From: CAYMKL01 sp964390805
GTDB lineage: Bacteria; Chloroflexota; Anaerolineae; VGOG01
Assembly: GCA_964390805.1 (NCBI GenBank)
Contig: CAYMKL010000023.1
Coordinates: 1-64,000 of the forward strand
Direction of reading: 5' to 3'
Length of the DNA: 64,000 nucleotides
Part shown: positions 27,601-37,044 of the stretch, one piece after another
Numbering within the stretch: position 1 is the first letter of the stretch
How the letters are laid out: each line of letters opens with the position of its first letter
Translations under genes and position numbers: made by a program
Notes under the pieces: model-generated
The model's input: the letters and a program-made list of their open reading frames with translations, nothing else
Database searches by the model: none
Told to the model about the DNA's origin: nothing

Positions 27601-27752
27601 TCAGCGACCAAGGGGAAAAGCCCCGACTGGTCAGATGGCATCGGGGCACGGCCAAGCTGCGGCGACAGCCCGGCAGGGATGGTATAGCACGGAAGCCCGT
27701 CTGTCGTCAAGTTTGGCAGATGGATTCTGTGGTTCTAAGGAGGGACAGAGGA

Positions 27753-29288
27753 ATGAAAACAACTCAGTCGAAATGCCCAGCATTCGGTAGCACCGAGCTT
27801 GAGAAGCTCCATAAGAAGCAGGCAAGCCTGAAACCCTTGTCTCTGCTCGCCGTCCTCTTGATCATCGCAGCAATGTGCGTGTTGACCAGTTGCGAACCAG
27901 GGGAGTTGTCCGAGCAAACCCCAGTTGTCGAAAAGCTGACCAGTACTCAAGAGCCTGGTGGTCTAGAGCCAAAGCTGCCACCTGTGGAAGATCGGTTGGC
28001 AGAAGGCTTGCACGAGCCCTGGGCGGCGAAGGACTGGGAAAAGGTCATAGGGCTGATCGAGGAAATTCTGGCCATCAACCCTAACTACGATGATATGATT
28101 GAGAAGCTGTACGCGGCCCACGTCAACTACGGACGCCAGTTTCTGGATGAGGGCAATCCCGGCGGGGCGGTAGTGCAGTTCAGCAGTGCTCTGGAGATCA
28201 AACCCGACGGAGTGGAAGCCCGGGCGGGACTAGAACAAGCAGCTACTCGGGTGCCAACACCAACACCGCTATCACTGACTGTGGAGCAGTTGGCCCAGAG
28301 TTTGCACGAGCCGTGGGCGGAGGAAGACTGGGAACAGGTCATAGGGTTAATCAGGCAGATCCTGGCCATCAGCCCTGGCTACGATGACATGATTGAGAAG
28401 CTGTACGCGGCCCACCTCAACTATGGGCTCCAACTCGTCGAAGAGGGCAACCTTGAGGAAGCGAAGGCGGAGTTCACCCGCGCCTTAGACGTCAAGCCAG
28501 GCGGAGGAGAGGCCATAGCGGAGCTGAGAGCATTGGCTGGCGAAACGGCTATCCCAGTGGCACCGACGGCCACCTTCCAGCCGCCAACGGCGACACCGAT
28601 CCCGCCGCCTCCGCCCCCTGCGGTAGAGGCGGCCATGATCGCTATCCCTGCTGGCGAGTTCACCATGGGCAGCAATGTCGAGGACGAGAGGCCACCTCAT
28701 GTGGTTTTCGTTGATGGCTTTGAGATGGACAAGCTTGAGGTAACCAACGAGGACTTTGAGAAGTTTGTCGCGGAAACAGGCTATGTCACCGATGCGGAGA
28801 AGGCAGGTGACACGTCCTGGCGGTACTATGCTAAGGACAAGGCTCAGCATCCCGTGGTGAAAGTAAGCTGGAACGATGCCAAAGCTTTTTGCCAGTGGGC
28901 GGGGAAGAGGTTACCTACCGAAGCGGAGTGGGAAAAGGCGGCGCGGGGCACCGATGCGCGCAGCTATCCCTGGGGCAACCAGTGGGATGCAGCCAGGGCC
29001 AACGCGAAGGAGGCAGGTCATCGCGGGACCACCGCTGTAGGGAGCTTCCCTGCCGGGGCCAGTCCTTATGGTGCGATGGACATGGCGGGCAACGTATCCG
29101 AGTGGACGAGCGACTGGTTTAAGGCCTATCCTGGCGGTGACTTCTATTCCCCTTATTTTGGAGAGAAGTACAGGGTGATCCGAGGGGGCGGCTGGTTCAG
29201 CGACCAGAATCTGGTGCGCACCACCGAGCGGAGTGCCAGCTCCACGACCCTGGCCAACGACGACGTCGGCTTCCGCTGTGCACGTTAG
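27753..29288 (+). CDS. Lipoprotein with duplicated TPR-like units and FGE-sulfatase-type domain
   Basis: 511 residues from ATG 27753, which has AAGGAGGG upstream. A long cytoplasmic leader and membrane segment end at VLTSC (Cys near 47). Two related units of about 95 residues follow (LHEPWAAKDWEKVIGLIEEI and LHEPWAEEDWEQVIGLIRQI), each joined by a Pro/Thr linker. The last 220 residues are an FGE/SUMF1 domain (IPAGEFTMGSNVEDERPPH, WAGKRLPTEAEWEKAARG, GNVSEWTSDW, VGFRCAR). The two catalytic Cys of true formylglycine-generating enzymes are absent, so it is more likely a binding or surface domain. Exported lipoprotein. Confidence 0.82.
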   Translation: MKTTQSKCPAFGSTELEKLHKKQASLKPLSLLAVLLIIAAMCVLTSCEPGELSEQTPVVEKLTSTQEPGGLEPKLPPVEDRLAEGLHEPWAAKDWEKVIGLIEEILAINPNYDDMIEKLYAAHVNYGRQFLDEGNPGGAVVQFSSALEIKPDGVEARAGLEQAATRVPTPTPLSLTVEQLAQSLHEPWAEEDWEQVIGLIRQILAISPGYDDMIEKLYAAHLNYGLQLVEEGNLEEAKAEFTRALDVKPGGGEAIAELRALAGETAIPVAPTATFQPPTATPIPPPPPPAVEAAMIAIPAGEFTMGSNVEDERPPHVVFVDGFEMDKLEVTNEDFEKFVAETGYVTDAEKAGDTSWRYYAKDKAQHPVVKVSWNDAKAFCQWAGKRLPTEAEWEKAARGTDARSYPWGNQWDAARANAKEAGHRGTTAVGSFPAGASPYGAMDMAGNVSEWTSDWFKAYPGGDFYSPYFGEKYRVIRGGGWFSDQNLVRTTERSASSTTLANDDVGFRCAR

Positions 29289-29971
29289 CTTATCGCCAAG
29301 TTGACCAGACGATCTTTCAGCAGCTCACCAGCCCGCCGTCGGAGGGCTACCAGGGCTACGACAAGGCGCTCGACATCTACTACCTGACCATCGCCTACAT
29401 CTCGACGCTGCGCAACTGGGTGAACCGCTTGGTGCTCCAGGTCAGCCGCTTCCTCTTCTTCTGGCGACTGGTGGGCGTGGCGCTGTTCGAGCTCACCCAC
29501 CTGTGTCCGCTGCGGCTGATCTTTCCCAACACGTGACTGCTCAGGCTACTCTGTGCCGCGATTGAAATCGCCTCTCCAGGGCTTTCAGCCGGGCGTCCAC
29601 CTGCGTGGACGTCGCTGTCCACGTAGGTGGACAGTCAGCTTTAGCTCTCCAGGCGCGGTTTCAACCGCCAGCCTGAGTAGTAACCCCAACACCTTCGAGT
29701 ACTTCTTTGTCTTCTACGAGGCATATCGCCTCCGCTGGGACCCGAGCCGGACGACCAGGAAGCTCCTGATCGGCGCTGCCGCGTTTATCTGGATGGTGAT
29801 CAAACTGCCGCAGGAGTACTGGCTCTACGTTGTACCTGGCACTGTGAGGTATGTCGTGAATGCCGCGACTGGCGCGAGTGGCACTGTGAGGTATGTAACA
29901 AATGCACTTACGGCGTCACTATGCCCTGTGAGCACTGTGGCAATACGAAAGGGATGATGGAGTGGTTCTGA
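29289..29971 (+). pseudogene. Membrane-protein pseudogene interrupted by a MITE
   Basis: A reading frame directly after the lipoprotein stop gives YRQVDQTIFQQL...ELTHLCPLRLIFPNT, is interrupted by the element at 29533-29684, and resumes as FEYFFVFYEAYRLRWDPSR. Removing the element and one 8-bp repeat restores the frame exactly. The 5' part is missing. Beyond about 29835 the frame decays: GGCACTGTGAGGTATGT is repeated (29838, 29880), and 29885-29971 looks like the zinc-ribbon tail of another gene (CEVCNKCTYG, CEHCGNTKGMMEWF). Original family not recognised. Confidence 0.7.
29533..29684 (+). mobile_element. MITE-like element, family B, copy 2, with 8-bp target duplication
   Basis: 152 bp with end repeats GTGACTGCTCAGGCT and AGCCTGAGTAGTAAC, which are inverted at 13 of 15 positions. 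CCCAACAC stands directly outside both ends (29525-29532 and 29685-29692). It is nearly identical, inverted, to 7683-7834. Confidence 0.88.
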
Positions 29972-29990
29972 CGACAGACCGGTGTACTTG

Positions 29991-30518
29991 TTACTCCCCT
30001 TCAGGGTCAGACGACAGGGTGATGATGAAATGACAGTGGCGGTCGCCCTTGCCCTGTCGCAGGGGATAGCGGACGGTCACCGGGTCGTCGGGCAGCAGCA
30101 CCTCGAACCAGGCTCCCCACAGGGTCTCACAGGCGACGCAGGCCTGATCCACCCGCTCCAGGCGGGCCATTCTGGCACCCGCGTAGGCCGCGCAGCGGTA
30201 GATCCGCGCTTCGGCTTGGGTGGAAGTCACTGCCTGGAAATCGGCCCGGAAGGCGCCACCCATGAGCACCTCACCATAGGTGGCAATCAGACGGGTGGCG
30301 TCGGCCAGGTCGTCAGCCCGGCGTTTGCCCAGGGCACGCAACAGGGTGCGCATCTCGATGCGGCCAAAGGCGGCCCGCACTCTGGCGTTCAGGCGGATGC
30401 CAGCCTCCAGGCCGAATTCATCCACCGTTTTCAGAAACCACTGGCCGTCCCAGAAGAGGGTCAGTTTGCGCAGAATGTCCACTTTGACTTCGTCGGATAG
30501 CGGGTAAAGCTCTAGCAT
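29991..30518 (-). CDS. DUF6125/ATC-hydrolase-like protein
   Basis: 175 residues. CVACETLWGAWFEVLLPDD and the C-terminal GKGDRHCHFII resemble the L-2-amino-thiazoline-4-carboxylic acid hydrolase/DUF6125 family. The conserved Cys-x2-Cys and His pair could bind a metal. It is alone on the minus strand between a pseudogene and the EamA gene. The stop comes 20 bases after the zinc-ribbon relic. Enzyme activity is inference only. Confidence 0.65.
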   Translation of the reverse strand: MLELYPLSDEVKVDILRKLTLFWDGQWFLKTVDEFGLEAGIRLNARVRAAFGRIEMRTLLRALGKRRADDLADATRLIATYGEVLMGGAFRADFQAVTSTQAEARIYRCAAYAGARMARLERVDQACVACETLWGAWFEVLLPDDPVTVRYPLRQGKGDRHCHFIITLSSDPEGE

Positions 30519-30642
30519 GATTCACTCCTTTGCTGTGAGCCAGATGGTGGACGATGGCTCGTTACCTGATGATAGCATGGATGACCAGACTTTGTCAAGT
30601 CTCTGAACAACGCCGCATGTCATTCTTGCCGAGGGACATGAT

Positions 30643-31497
30643 ATGAACCTATTGCTACTACTGATTTTGGGCGCCATTTGGGGGTCTTCCTACATGTTCA
30701 TCAAGGTCATCGTTGCCGAGGTGCCAACATTTACGCTGGTTGCTGGGCGTCTGACCCTATCGGTGATCATTCTGTGGGGCATTCTACGCGCTCGAGGACT
30801 CTACTTGTCCCGTACCCGACGGATGTGGCGTACCTACGCAGTGCTTGGTGTACTGGGCGCGGCCGTGCCCTACTCGCTCATCTCCTGGGGCGAGCAATAC
30901 ATCTCCAGTGGATTGGCGTCGCTGTTGCAGGCCACTACCCCCATCTTCACCGTCATCCTGGCCCATTTCCTCACCGACGACGAGCCAGTTACGGCGGCTA
31001 AGATCGTGGGGGTGATCATCGGTTTTGTGGGAGTAGGGGTGTTGATGCTGCCCGACTTGCGCCAGGGGTTGCAGGCCAATCTGCTGGGCCAGTTGGCCAT
31101 TGTCGGTTCTTCCCTCTGCTACGCTGGAGGGGCCCTTTACAGCCGCAGTCGGTTAAGGGGACAGCCGGCGCTGGTGTCAGCAACCGGGCAACTGACGATG
31201 GGCATGGTCTACATGCTGCCTGCCAGTCTGCTGATAGACCGTCCCTTTGACCTGTCGCCGTCGCTGCCAGCGTTGGCGAGCTGGCTGGTGCTGATCATTC
31301 TGGGAACGGTAGTGGCCTATGTCATTTACTTCACCCTAATTGAGCGGAGCAGCGCCACCTTTACCACGATGGTGACGTACATCATTCCCGTCAACGGACT
31401 GATATTGGGAGCACTGGTGCTGAATGAATCACTGAATGTGACCATGTTGGGGAGTTTGGCGCTGATCCTGCTGGGGGTGCTGCTGGTGAGAACCTAG
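30643..31497 (+). CDS. EamA/DMT-family transporter
   Basis: 284 residues with ten hydrophobic segments in two repeated halves, typical of drug/metabolite transporters. LGAIWGSSYMFIKV at the N-terminus and YVIYFTLIERSSATFTTMVTYI in the second half are standard EamA motifs. Exports small metabolites across the inner membrane; substrate not deducible. It leads a + strand unit with mutM (16 nt later) and a Nudix gene, a unit with a nucleotide-repair flavour. Confidence 0.85.
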   Translation: MNLLLLLILGAIWGSSYMFIKVIVAEVPTFTLVAGRLTLSVIILWGILRARGLYLSRTRRMWRTYAVLGVLGAAVPYSLISWGEQYISSGLASLLQATTPIFTVILAHFLTDDEPVTAAKIVGVIIGFVGVGVLMLPDLRQGLQANLLGQLAIVGSSLCYAGGALYSRSRLRGQPALVSATGQLTMGMVYMLPASLLIDRPFDLSPSLPALASWLVLIILGTVVAYVIYFTLIERSSATFTTMVTYIIPVNGLILGALVLNESLNVTMLGSLALILLGVLLVRT

Positions 31498-31513
31498 ACA
31501 AAGGGGGAGACCT

Positions 31514-32323
31514 ATGCCAGAACTGCCCGAAATCACCGTCCTGGCCCGCCAGATGAAAACGGAACTGGTGGGGAAGACACTGACCAACATTGAGGTGCTA
31601 CAACCGAAGTGCCTGAATGTCCCAGAAGAGGCGTTCGTGGACGCGCTGGCCGGCGCGCAGTTGCTCGATGTGATTCATCGCGGCAAGTGGATATTCGTCG
31701 AGACCACCCAGGGCTGGTTGTTGCTGAGTCTGGGGATGGGGGGCGAGATCCTGCTCACCACCCGCGACGCGCTGCCAGAGAAGTACCGTCTGGTCTTCGA
31801 CTTCGACGACGGCGTCTGTCTGGCCGTCAACTTCTGGTGGTTCGGCTACGCCCACTTTGCGGCCGAGCTGGCCGACCACTCACCCACCGCCCGGCTTGGG
31901 CCGAACGCCCTGGACCTGACACTGGATCAGTTCCGGGAGCTGCTGCGGGGACGGCGTGGAGCCATCAAGTCCTTCCTGCTCAACCAGCGCCGCATCGCCG
32001 GCATCGGCAACGTCTACGTCCAGGACCCGCTGTTCAAGGCGAGGATCCATCCACTGCGGAAAATCAGTGCCCTGGGCAATGACGATGTCGCTGCTCTGTG
32101 GCGGGCCATCCGAGAGACGTTGCAGGAGAGCATTGACCTGGGCGGTAGCGCGTGGGAACAGGATCTGCACGGCGAAAAGGGACGCTGGGACCAGAGCTTC
32201 TTCCTGGTCGCCTACCGTGAGGGGCAGCCCTGCCCGGAGTGCGGCGCGACGGTGGCCAAGATCAAGACCGGCAGCACCAGCGGCTACGTTTGCCCGGTCT
32301 GCCAACCGCTTGACGAAGAATGA
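31514..32323 (+). CDS. mutM: Formamidopyrimidine-DNA glycosylase
   Basis: 269 residues. It begins PELPEI, giving the catalytic Pro2 and Glu3 after Met removal, and has the conserved Lys in HRGKW near 57. The H2TH region holds NQRRIAGIGNVYVQD, which carries the DNA-binding loop, and the C-terminal zinc finger is CPEC..CPVC. It removes oxidised purines such as 8-oxoguanine. The gene overlaps the Nudix gene by ATGA, so both are likely made together. Confidence 0.92.
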   Translation: MPELPEITVLARQMKTELVGKTLTNIEVLQPKCLNVPEEAFVDALAGAQLLDVIHRGKWIFVETTQGWLLLSLGMGGEILLTTRDALPEKYRLVFDFDDGVCLAVNFWWFGYAHFAAELADHSPTARLGPNALDLTLDQFRELLRGRRGAIKSFLLNQRRIAGIGNVYVQDPLFKARIHPLRKISALGNDDVAALWRAIRETLQESIDLGGSAWEQDLHGEKGRWDQSFFLVAYREGQPCPECGATVAKIKTGSTSGYVCPVCQPLDEE

Positions 32324-32961
32324 CGAACAGCGTCGCAATAGCTCTTAACATAAACCGCGTCCGCGCCGCCATGCGCGGCCCGCTGCCCGGTTTCGAGGCG
32401 CAGCTCACCATGGCTCCGCGCCCACGCCCGTTCAGTCCTCCTCCCGGCGTCAAGCCTCGTCAAGCTGGGGTGCTGCTGCTCCTGTACCCCATCCGCGACG
32501 TGCTCCATATGGTGCTGACCGTGCGCACGTCCGACCTGAATCACCACAGCGGTCAGGTCTCGCTGCCCGGAGGTGGGTGGGAGGAAGGGGATGCTTCACT
32601 TCAGGAGACCGCGCTGCGCGAGACTCAGGAGGAGATCGGGATCGTCACCGACGGGCTGGAGCTTCTCGGTTTCCTCACGCCCATCTATGTCCCGCCGAGC
32701 AACAACATCGTTCATCCCTTCGTCGCTCACGTGCCCCAACGCCCCGCCTTCCATCCCGATCCCAAAGAGGTGGCTGAGTTATTGCACGTGCCACTGCATC
32801 TGCTGCTGAACCCGGCGACGCGGCGCGAGGAGGACTGGATGTGGCGTTGCGAGCCTTTGCACGTGCCATTCTATGTTGTGGGTGAGCGCAAGGTGTGGGG
32901 GGCTACGGCTATCATCTTGGCGGAGTTTGTGATGCTACTAACCCAGAGGAGCGCTGACTAA
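32320..32961 (+). CDS. Nudix hydrolase, CoA pyrophosphatase-like
   Basis: 213 residues. The Nudix box GGGWEEGDASLQETALRETQEEIG is intact near residue 85 onward (quoted here as GGGWEEGD...RETQEEIG), with the flanking LNHHSGQVSLPGG characteristic of NUDT7/YeaB-type CoA diphosphatases. It overlaps mutM by 4 nt. Probable role is removing oxidised or damaged CoA or nucleotides. About 300 bases downstream to 33259 contain no gene; one imperfect inverted repeat lies near 33085-33145. Confidence 0.85.
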   Translation: MTNSVAIALNINRVRAAMRGPLPGFEAQLTMAPRPRPFSPPPGVKPRQAGVLLLLYPIRDVLHMVLTVRTSDLNHHSGQVSLPGGGWEEGDASLQETALRETQEEIGIVTDGLELLGFLTPIYVPPSNNIVHPFVAHVPQRPAFHPDPKEVAELLHVPLHLLLNPATRREEDWMWRCEPLHVPFYVVGERKVWGATAIILAEFVMLLTQRSAD

Positions 32962-33259
32962 TGCGCTTGGAGTTGGATCAGAGCCGTAAGATCGAGCAGA
33001 GTGGCCCGACCGTCCTTGCCTTTTCTGACCACGAGTACAGGGCGCTCCTTGTGCCAAATGTGGAATAAAAAGACGCCGGGGCCTGCTGCGCAGTAATGTG
33101 TAGCTCCAACCACGGAGTGGATACCGTGAGGGCACTACACCACCCGGCTTCTGACAATAGTATGCTGGATTCTTGCTAGATTGTCAAAAAGTCAAAACTG
33201 CAAAACGTTCCCTTTCCCAACCTGGATGACGTTTGACGCACAACGAAGGAGGTTCACTA

Positions 33260-34021
33260 TTGAGAATAGTTCGATTTTTGAGGAATGACCAACCGTGCTA
33301 TGGGCTGATCGAGGGAGAAGCGGTCTACGAAATCGAGGGTTCCATCTTCGGCGAGTTCCGCCGGGCGGAGAAGGTGGCTGCATTGACTGAGATCAGGCTA
33401 CTGGCTCCCTGTTGGCCCACCAAGATCCTGGCCGTGGGGCTCAACTATCGTGCCCACGCTGCCGAGGCCGCCCTGGTCATGCCGTCGGAGCCGCTCGTTT
33501 TCTCGAAGCCCCCATCCTCCGTCATCGGCCCCCTCGACCCCATTGTTTATCCCGTCCTCTCACAGCAGGTGGACTACGAGGGCGAGCTGGCCGTGGTCAT
33601 TGGAAAGCGGGCCAGAAACGTGCCCCCGCAGAAAGTGCACGATTTCATCCTCGGCTACACTTGCGGCAACGACGTCACGGCCCGCGACCTGCAGCAGCGG
33701 GATGACCAGTGGACCCGGGCCAAGGGATTCGACACCTTTTGTCCCCTGGGCCCCCACATCGTCACCGACCTGGACCCCGCGCATCTGGCTATCCGGAGCC
33801 GGGTAAACGGCGAGATCCGCCAGGACGGCTCCACCGCCGACATGGTCTTCGGCGTGGCTGAGCTGATCGCCTATATCTCGCAGGTCATGACCCTGGAGCC
33901 TGGTGATGTGATCCTCACCGGCACGCCGTCCGGCGTGGGGCCTCTGCAACCCGGCGATGTGGTGGAGGTGGAGATCGAGGGAATCGGAACGCTGCGCAGC
34001 CCGGTGGTGAGTCAGGGGTAA
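33260..34021 (+). CDS. Fumarylacetoacetate hydrolase-family protein
   Basis: 253 residues from TTG 33260, chosen because AGGAGG is 7 nt upstream. FAH-fold motifs are present: KILAVGLNYRAHAAEA, LVFSKPPSSVIGP, the metal-binding Glu in DYEGELAVVIGK, and GYTCGNDVTARDLQ. Members cleave C-C bonds in acylpyruvates or act as decarboxylases in aromatic catabolism. No other catabolic gene adjoins it. A GC-rich repeat follows its stop. Confidence 0.85.
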   Translation: MRIVRFLRNDQPCYGLIEGEAVYEIEGSIFGEFRRAEKVAALTEIRLLAPCWPTKILAVGLNYRAHAAEAALVMPSEPLVFSKPPSSVIGPLDPIVYPVLSQQVDYEGELAVVIGKRARNVPPQKVHDFILGYTCGNDVTARDLQQRDDQWTRAKGFDTFCPLGPHIVTDLDPAHLAIRSRVNGEIRQDGSTADMVFGVAELIAYISQVMTLEPGDVILTGTPSGVGPLQPGDVVEVEIEGIGTLRSPVVSQG

Positions 34022-34027
34022 CCGTTC

Positions 34028-34129
34028 ACGCCCTCCCCCTCGCAGGGGGAGGGTAGGGGTGGGGGTGCAAATGCCATTTGCTGAGACCTACCCTCCCCCG
34101 GCCCCTCCCTGGGAGGGAGGGGGGAACGC
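34028..34129. repeat. GC-rich palindromic repeat (REP-like)
   Basis: CCCTCCCCCTCGCAGGGGGA and a mirrored CCTCCCTGGGAGG pair lie in the gap between the tail-to-tail FAH and MFS genes. It resembles the palindrome inserted in the RM gene and may double as a bidirectional transcript-end signal. Confidence 0.6.
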
Positions 34130-34131
34130 TC

Positions 34132-35343
34132 TCACTCCCTGGGCGGCTCCTTCACCGCCACGACGATGGCCACCAGTGCGATGGCTACGCCCACCAGGTT
34201 GGCGAGGATGGGGGCCTGGAACCCGAAGTGGTCGTAGAGCAGGCCGCCGATGTAGGGTGCGGGGAAGCCAATCAGTCCGCGGAAGGCAAGAAGTCGCCCC
34301 ATTTCCTCCCCTAATTTCTCCGTGGGGACGCTGTTGGCCAAGAGCGCCCGCAAGGACGGCACCCAGGTAGCGGCCGTCAGTCCAAAGAGGGCTTCCAGAG
34401 CAGCGAAGGCCACGAAGCTGGTGCTGAAGAGCCAGCCGCCGACAACGATGATGCCCAGCATCTCCGATAGGACTAGGAAGGGTTTGGAGCCGTAGCGGTC
34501 TACCAGCCTCCCGATGGGTAGTTGGGAGGTTGCCCAGACCAATGAGACCAGGCCGGACATCACCCCCAATTGGAAGGTGGTGAAGCCGTAGGTCTCGCTC
34601 AGCATCCCAAAGAGGATGGAGCTTCCCAGTCCCCAGACGAAGATGTCCAAAGACAGGGCCCAGTAGAGGCCCCGCAGTTCCCTGGGAGGGGCGACCATCC
34701 TGACCATCACCCCCTTCAGCTCACCGAGCGAGGTTCCCCCATTGACCCGTCTCAGTGTCTCCTGCAGGAGCCAGAGGATGAGGAGCAGCCGCATGGCCTC
34801 CAGTCCGAAGCGCGTCACAAAGACCGGGGTGAATCCCCAGCGGTCGGTGATGAAGCCGGCCAGAGCCCCGGCGAAGACGCCCGGCACGATCCACGAGGCC
34901 ATCTGCAGGCTGTAGGCTGCGCCGCGCTGGCTGGCCCGCGCCGATTCGGCGACCAGCGCATTCCTGACTGGAACAGAGACCTGAGCGGCCCCCAACAGGA
35001 TTACCCCTGGCATCAGCCAGCGCCAGTCCCCCGTGATGGCCGCCAGCACGTAGAACGCCATGACCAGGAGGCCCAGGAAGCTGCCCAGAGCGAGAAGGGG
35101 CTTTCTGCCTGAACGGTCGGAGACCCAGCCGCCGATGTGCTGGAGCACGGCGGTCACGAGCCCCCTCCTCCCACCCAGGCTCTCCAGGAAGCCCAGGGTG
35201 CTCATTGGCGCCCCCAGGCTGAGGACGAAGGGCTGCCACACGGCCTGCGTCATGCTGGAGAACAGACCGTTCAGGAAAGAGGTGACGGCGATAACCCTCA
35301 GATTCTGTCTTGTCCTGTCCTGCTCTATGCTTTCGTCTCTCAT
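34132..35343 (-). CDS. MFS transporter
   Basis: 403 residues with about 12 hydrophobic segments. The MFS loop motif appears as GGWVSDRSGRKPLL in the N-half and IGRLVDRYGSKPFLV in the C-half. Likely an inner-membrane efflux pump. Its ATG overlaps the stop of the upstream winged-helix gene (ATGA), so the two and the DUF3795 gene above form one unit. Confidence 0.85.
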   Translation of the reverse strand: MRDESIEQDRTRQNLRVIAVTSFLNGLFSSMTQAVWQPFVLSLGAPMSTLGFLESLGGRRGLVTAVLQHIGGWVSDRSGRKPLLALGSFLGLLVMAFYVLAAITGDWRWLMPGVILLGAAQVSVPVRNALVAESARASQRGAAYSLQMASWIVPGVFAGALAGFITDRWGFTPVFVTRFGLEAMRLLLILWLLQETLRRVNGGTSLGELKGVMVRMVAPPRELRGLYWALSLDIFVWGLGSSILFGMLSETYGFTTFQLGVMSGLVSLVWATSQLPIGRLVDRYGSKPFLVLSEMLGIIVVGGWLFSTSFVAFAALEALFGLTAATWVPSLRALLANSVPTEKLGEEMGRLLAFRGLIGFPAPYIGGLLYDHFGFQAPILANLVGVAIALVAIVVAVKEPPRE

Positions 35344-36563
35344 CTCTTAGCCAGGGTGAAGGGGTTCTTCACGTAGACTTCAGGGGGATACGGCCCTATC
35401 ACGACCTCGGCATCTTCGCCGTTGAGGAACCGGCTCAGCCCCTTGGCCTCGGTCATTAGTACCTCGCGCTCAACATCTTGCCACAGAAGCAGCTCAGTGG
35501 CATCCTCCCGCTTGCGCCACACACCCACCACCCTCCCATTGATCCAGACAGTGGCGAAGGCGTTTCCTGACCGGTCGAAGACCTGGTTATGGTGCTCTGG
35601 GTCCAGAAAGCGGCGGCGATCCCGATAGCCCATGATGTAGGGATCGAGGCTGGGCAGCAAGTTGATGCTCGGTTCCACCCCAGGCTGGGTCTCGAGCAGC
35701 CGCTGATGGTCCGCCTTCAGCATCAAGTAGCCCCCGCCCAGGCCCTCGATCTCGATCTCTGCGAGATCGTCATCCAGGGTGGACAGGGCCTTCCTCGTCT
35801 CCCCTTTGCTGAAGCCGCTCCACCAAGCGACGTCCTCCAGGGTGGCCGGGCCCAGGGCGGCGAGGTACCACCGCACCAGGCGAGCCTGTGCCTCTCCTGG
35901 CGTCAGGGCTTCCAAATCCACGTCGGGCAGCCAGACAGCCAGGGGAGCATACTCGTGCAGGGTGCTGCGCCAACTGCCGCGAGGCTTGGCCCTCACCAGC
36001 AGCCCCAGGATGCACATCGCCGGCACGATCCTCGAACCCAGGCTGAACTCGCCCGCGTAGGGCCTGTCCTGGTCATACTTGACCTTGATCTTGAGCTCGG
36101 GTACCAGTTTGCCAATCTCCGACACTGTGGAAGGGCCTCTGTCCGCCAGAATCTCTACGATCCGCTGATGCAGCCGCTCCAGCACCTCCGCTTCTTCCCC
36201 CTCTTCGCACAGCCCGGCCTGCACCAGCAACCTGCGCGCCTGGCTCGGGAAGCGTCTCTGCACCTGCTTCTTCGTGGCCTGGAAGAAGACGGACAGCTTG
36301 TCTGAGGGGACGATGAACAGCGTGTTGCGCATGGACGTTACTCTGACCAGCTTTCTGATCTCGTACAGCTCCGCGTCGAGTTGCTGGCGGCTGAAGCCTT
36401 CGATCCTGCTCCAGAGGGAGAGATAGGGCGTGAGGGCGGCCGTGGCGTGCAGGGCGCAGATGTCCTCCACGACCTGCACGACGTCGTCGCCCTTTGTCCC
36501 CGGCGCAAGGTGCTGCTTGCGCAGCAGAAACTGGTTGACCTGCGTGGCGTTCACGATCATCAT
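35340..36563 (-). CDS. Winged-helix DNA-binding protein (HTH_42/AlkZ-like)
   Basis: About 407 residues from ATG 36563, which overlaps the DUF3795 stop. It matches the DUF1006/HTH_42 superfamily that includes AlkZ and YcaQ DNA glycosylases: RLVRVTSMRNTLFIVP-like N-terminal block, a central triple winged-helix region, and the terminal NPFTLAKR tail. Probably acts on alkylated or crosslinked DNA. A second superfamily member lies at 62422. The link with an MFS exporter suggests resistance to a DNA-damaging compound; that is inference. Confidence 0.75.
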   Translation of the reverse strand: MMIVNATQVNQFLLRKQHLAPGTKGDDVVQVVEDICALHATAALTPYLSLWSRIEGFSRQQLDAELYEIRKLVRVTSMRNTLFIVPSDKLSVFFQATKKQVQRRFPSQARRLLVQAGLCEEGEEAEVLERLHQRIVEILADRGPSTVSEIGKLVPELKIKVKYDQDRPYAGEFSLGSRIVPAMCILGLLVRAKPRGSWRSTLHEYAPLAVWLPDVDLEALTPGEAQARLVRWYLAALGPATLEDVAWWSGFSKGETRKALSTLDDDLAEIEIEGLGGGYLMLKADHQRLLETQPGVEPSINLLPSLDPYIMGYRDRRRFLDPEHHNQVFDRSGNAFATVWINGRVVGVWRKREDATELLLWQDVEREVLMTEAKGLSRFLNGEDAEVVIGPYPPEVYVKNPFTLAKR

Positions 36564-36967
36564 CCGTAGACCTGCCCGTACTTGGCTCCGCACTCCCTGT
36601 GCAACTGCAGCCACCTTTTGCGTCTACACTGATCCGCCCAGTACGCCTCCTGCTCGTCCAGCCACACCTCTGCGCCGATGCGCCGTATCCGCCGCAGGTT
36701 CTCCAGCACGGGCAGGTGGGTGCGCCAAATGGGGTCGTAGGCGAACTGGATGATGCGCGTGCAGGGGAAATCGTCGCATCCAGCGCAGCTTTCCAGCCCC
36801 CGCTTGGCGACGCAGCGATAGATGTCGCAGGCGTGATGATGAGGTCCCGCTGCGCACTGACCGCAGTCGCAGCCGCAGCCGTGGCAGACGCTGTCCAGAA
36901 CGAGGTCGCTGCAAACGCCGCAGTAGAGGCCGCACGGGGCGGAGAGGTTCTTTCGATTGTCTGGCAT
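36560..36967 (-). CDS. DUF3795 Cys-rich protein 1
   Basis: 135 residues from ATG 36967 (AAGGAGC ahead). It has the family's APCGLYCGVCSDL start, then CHGCGCDCGQC, CDIYRC and CAGCDDFPC, about 12 Cys in the first 80 residues. These probably bind Zn or Fe-S. It overlaps the following gene by ATGA. Function of the family is not established. The C-terminal half is helical and Trp-rich. Confidence 0.8.
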   Translation of the reverse strand: MPDNRKNLSAPCGLYCGVCSDLVLDSVCHGCGCDCGQCAAGPHHHACDIYRCVAKRGLESCAGCDDFPCTRIIQFAYDPIWRTHLPVLENLRRIRRIGAEVWLDEQEAYWADQCRRKRWLQLHRECGAKYGQVYG

Positions 36968-37044
36968 CTGGTGCTCCTTAATCGTTCTTGATCGGCTGGC
37001 CAGCAGTATGAAACCGAATCCCAGTGGATCCAAGACTGCTCCAA

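Noticed and set aside
27597..27752. N-terminal extension of the FGE-like lipoprotein
   Set aside because: It begins at the promoter -10 box and lies in the leader; ATG 27753 has a strong ribosome site and starts the lipoprotein signal.
27753..29288. A true formylglycine-generating enzyme
   Set aside because: The catalytic Cys pair of FGE is missing and no sulfatase gene is nearby.
21190..30000. An integrative element or prophage
   Set aside because: No integrase, relaxase, phage gene or att-like repeat pair is present; the repeat blocks are explained by the exporter tail.
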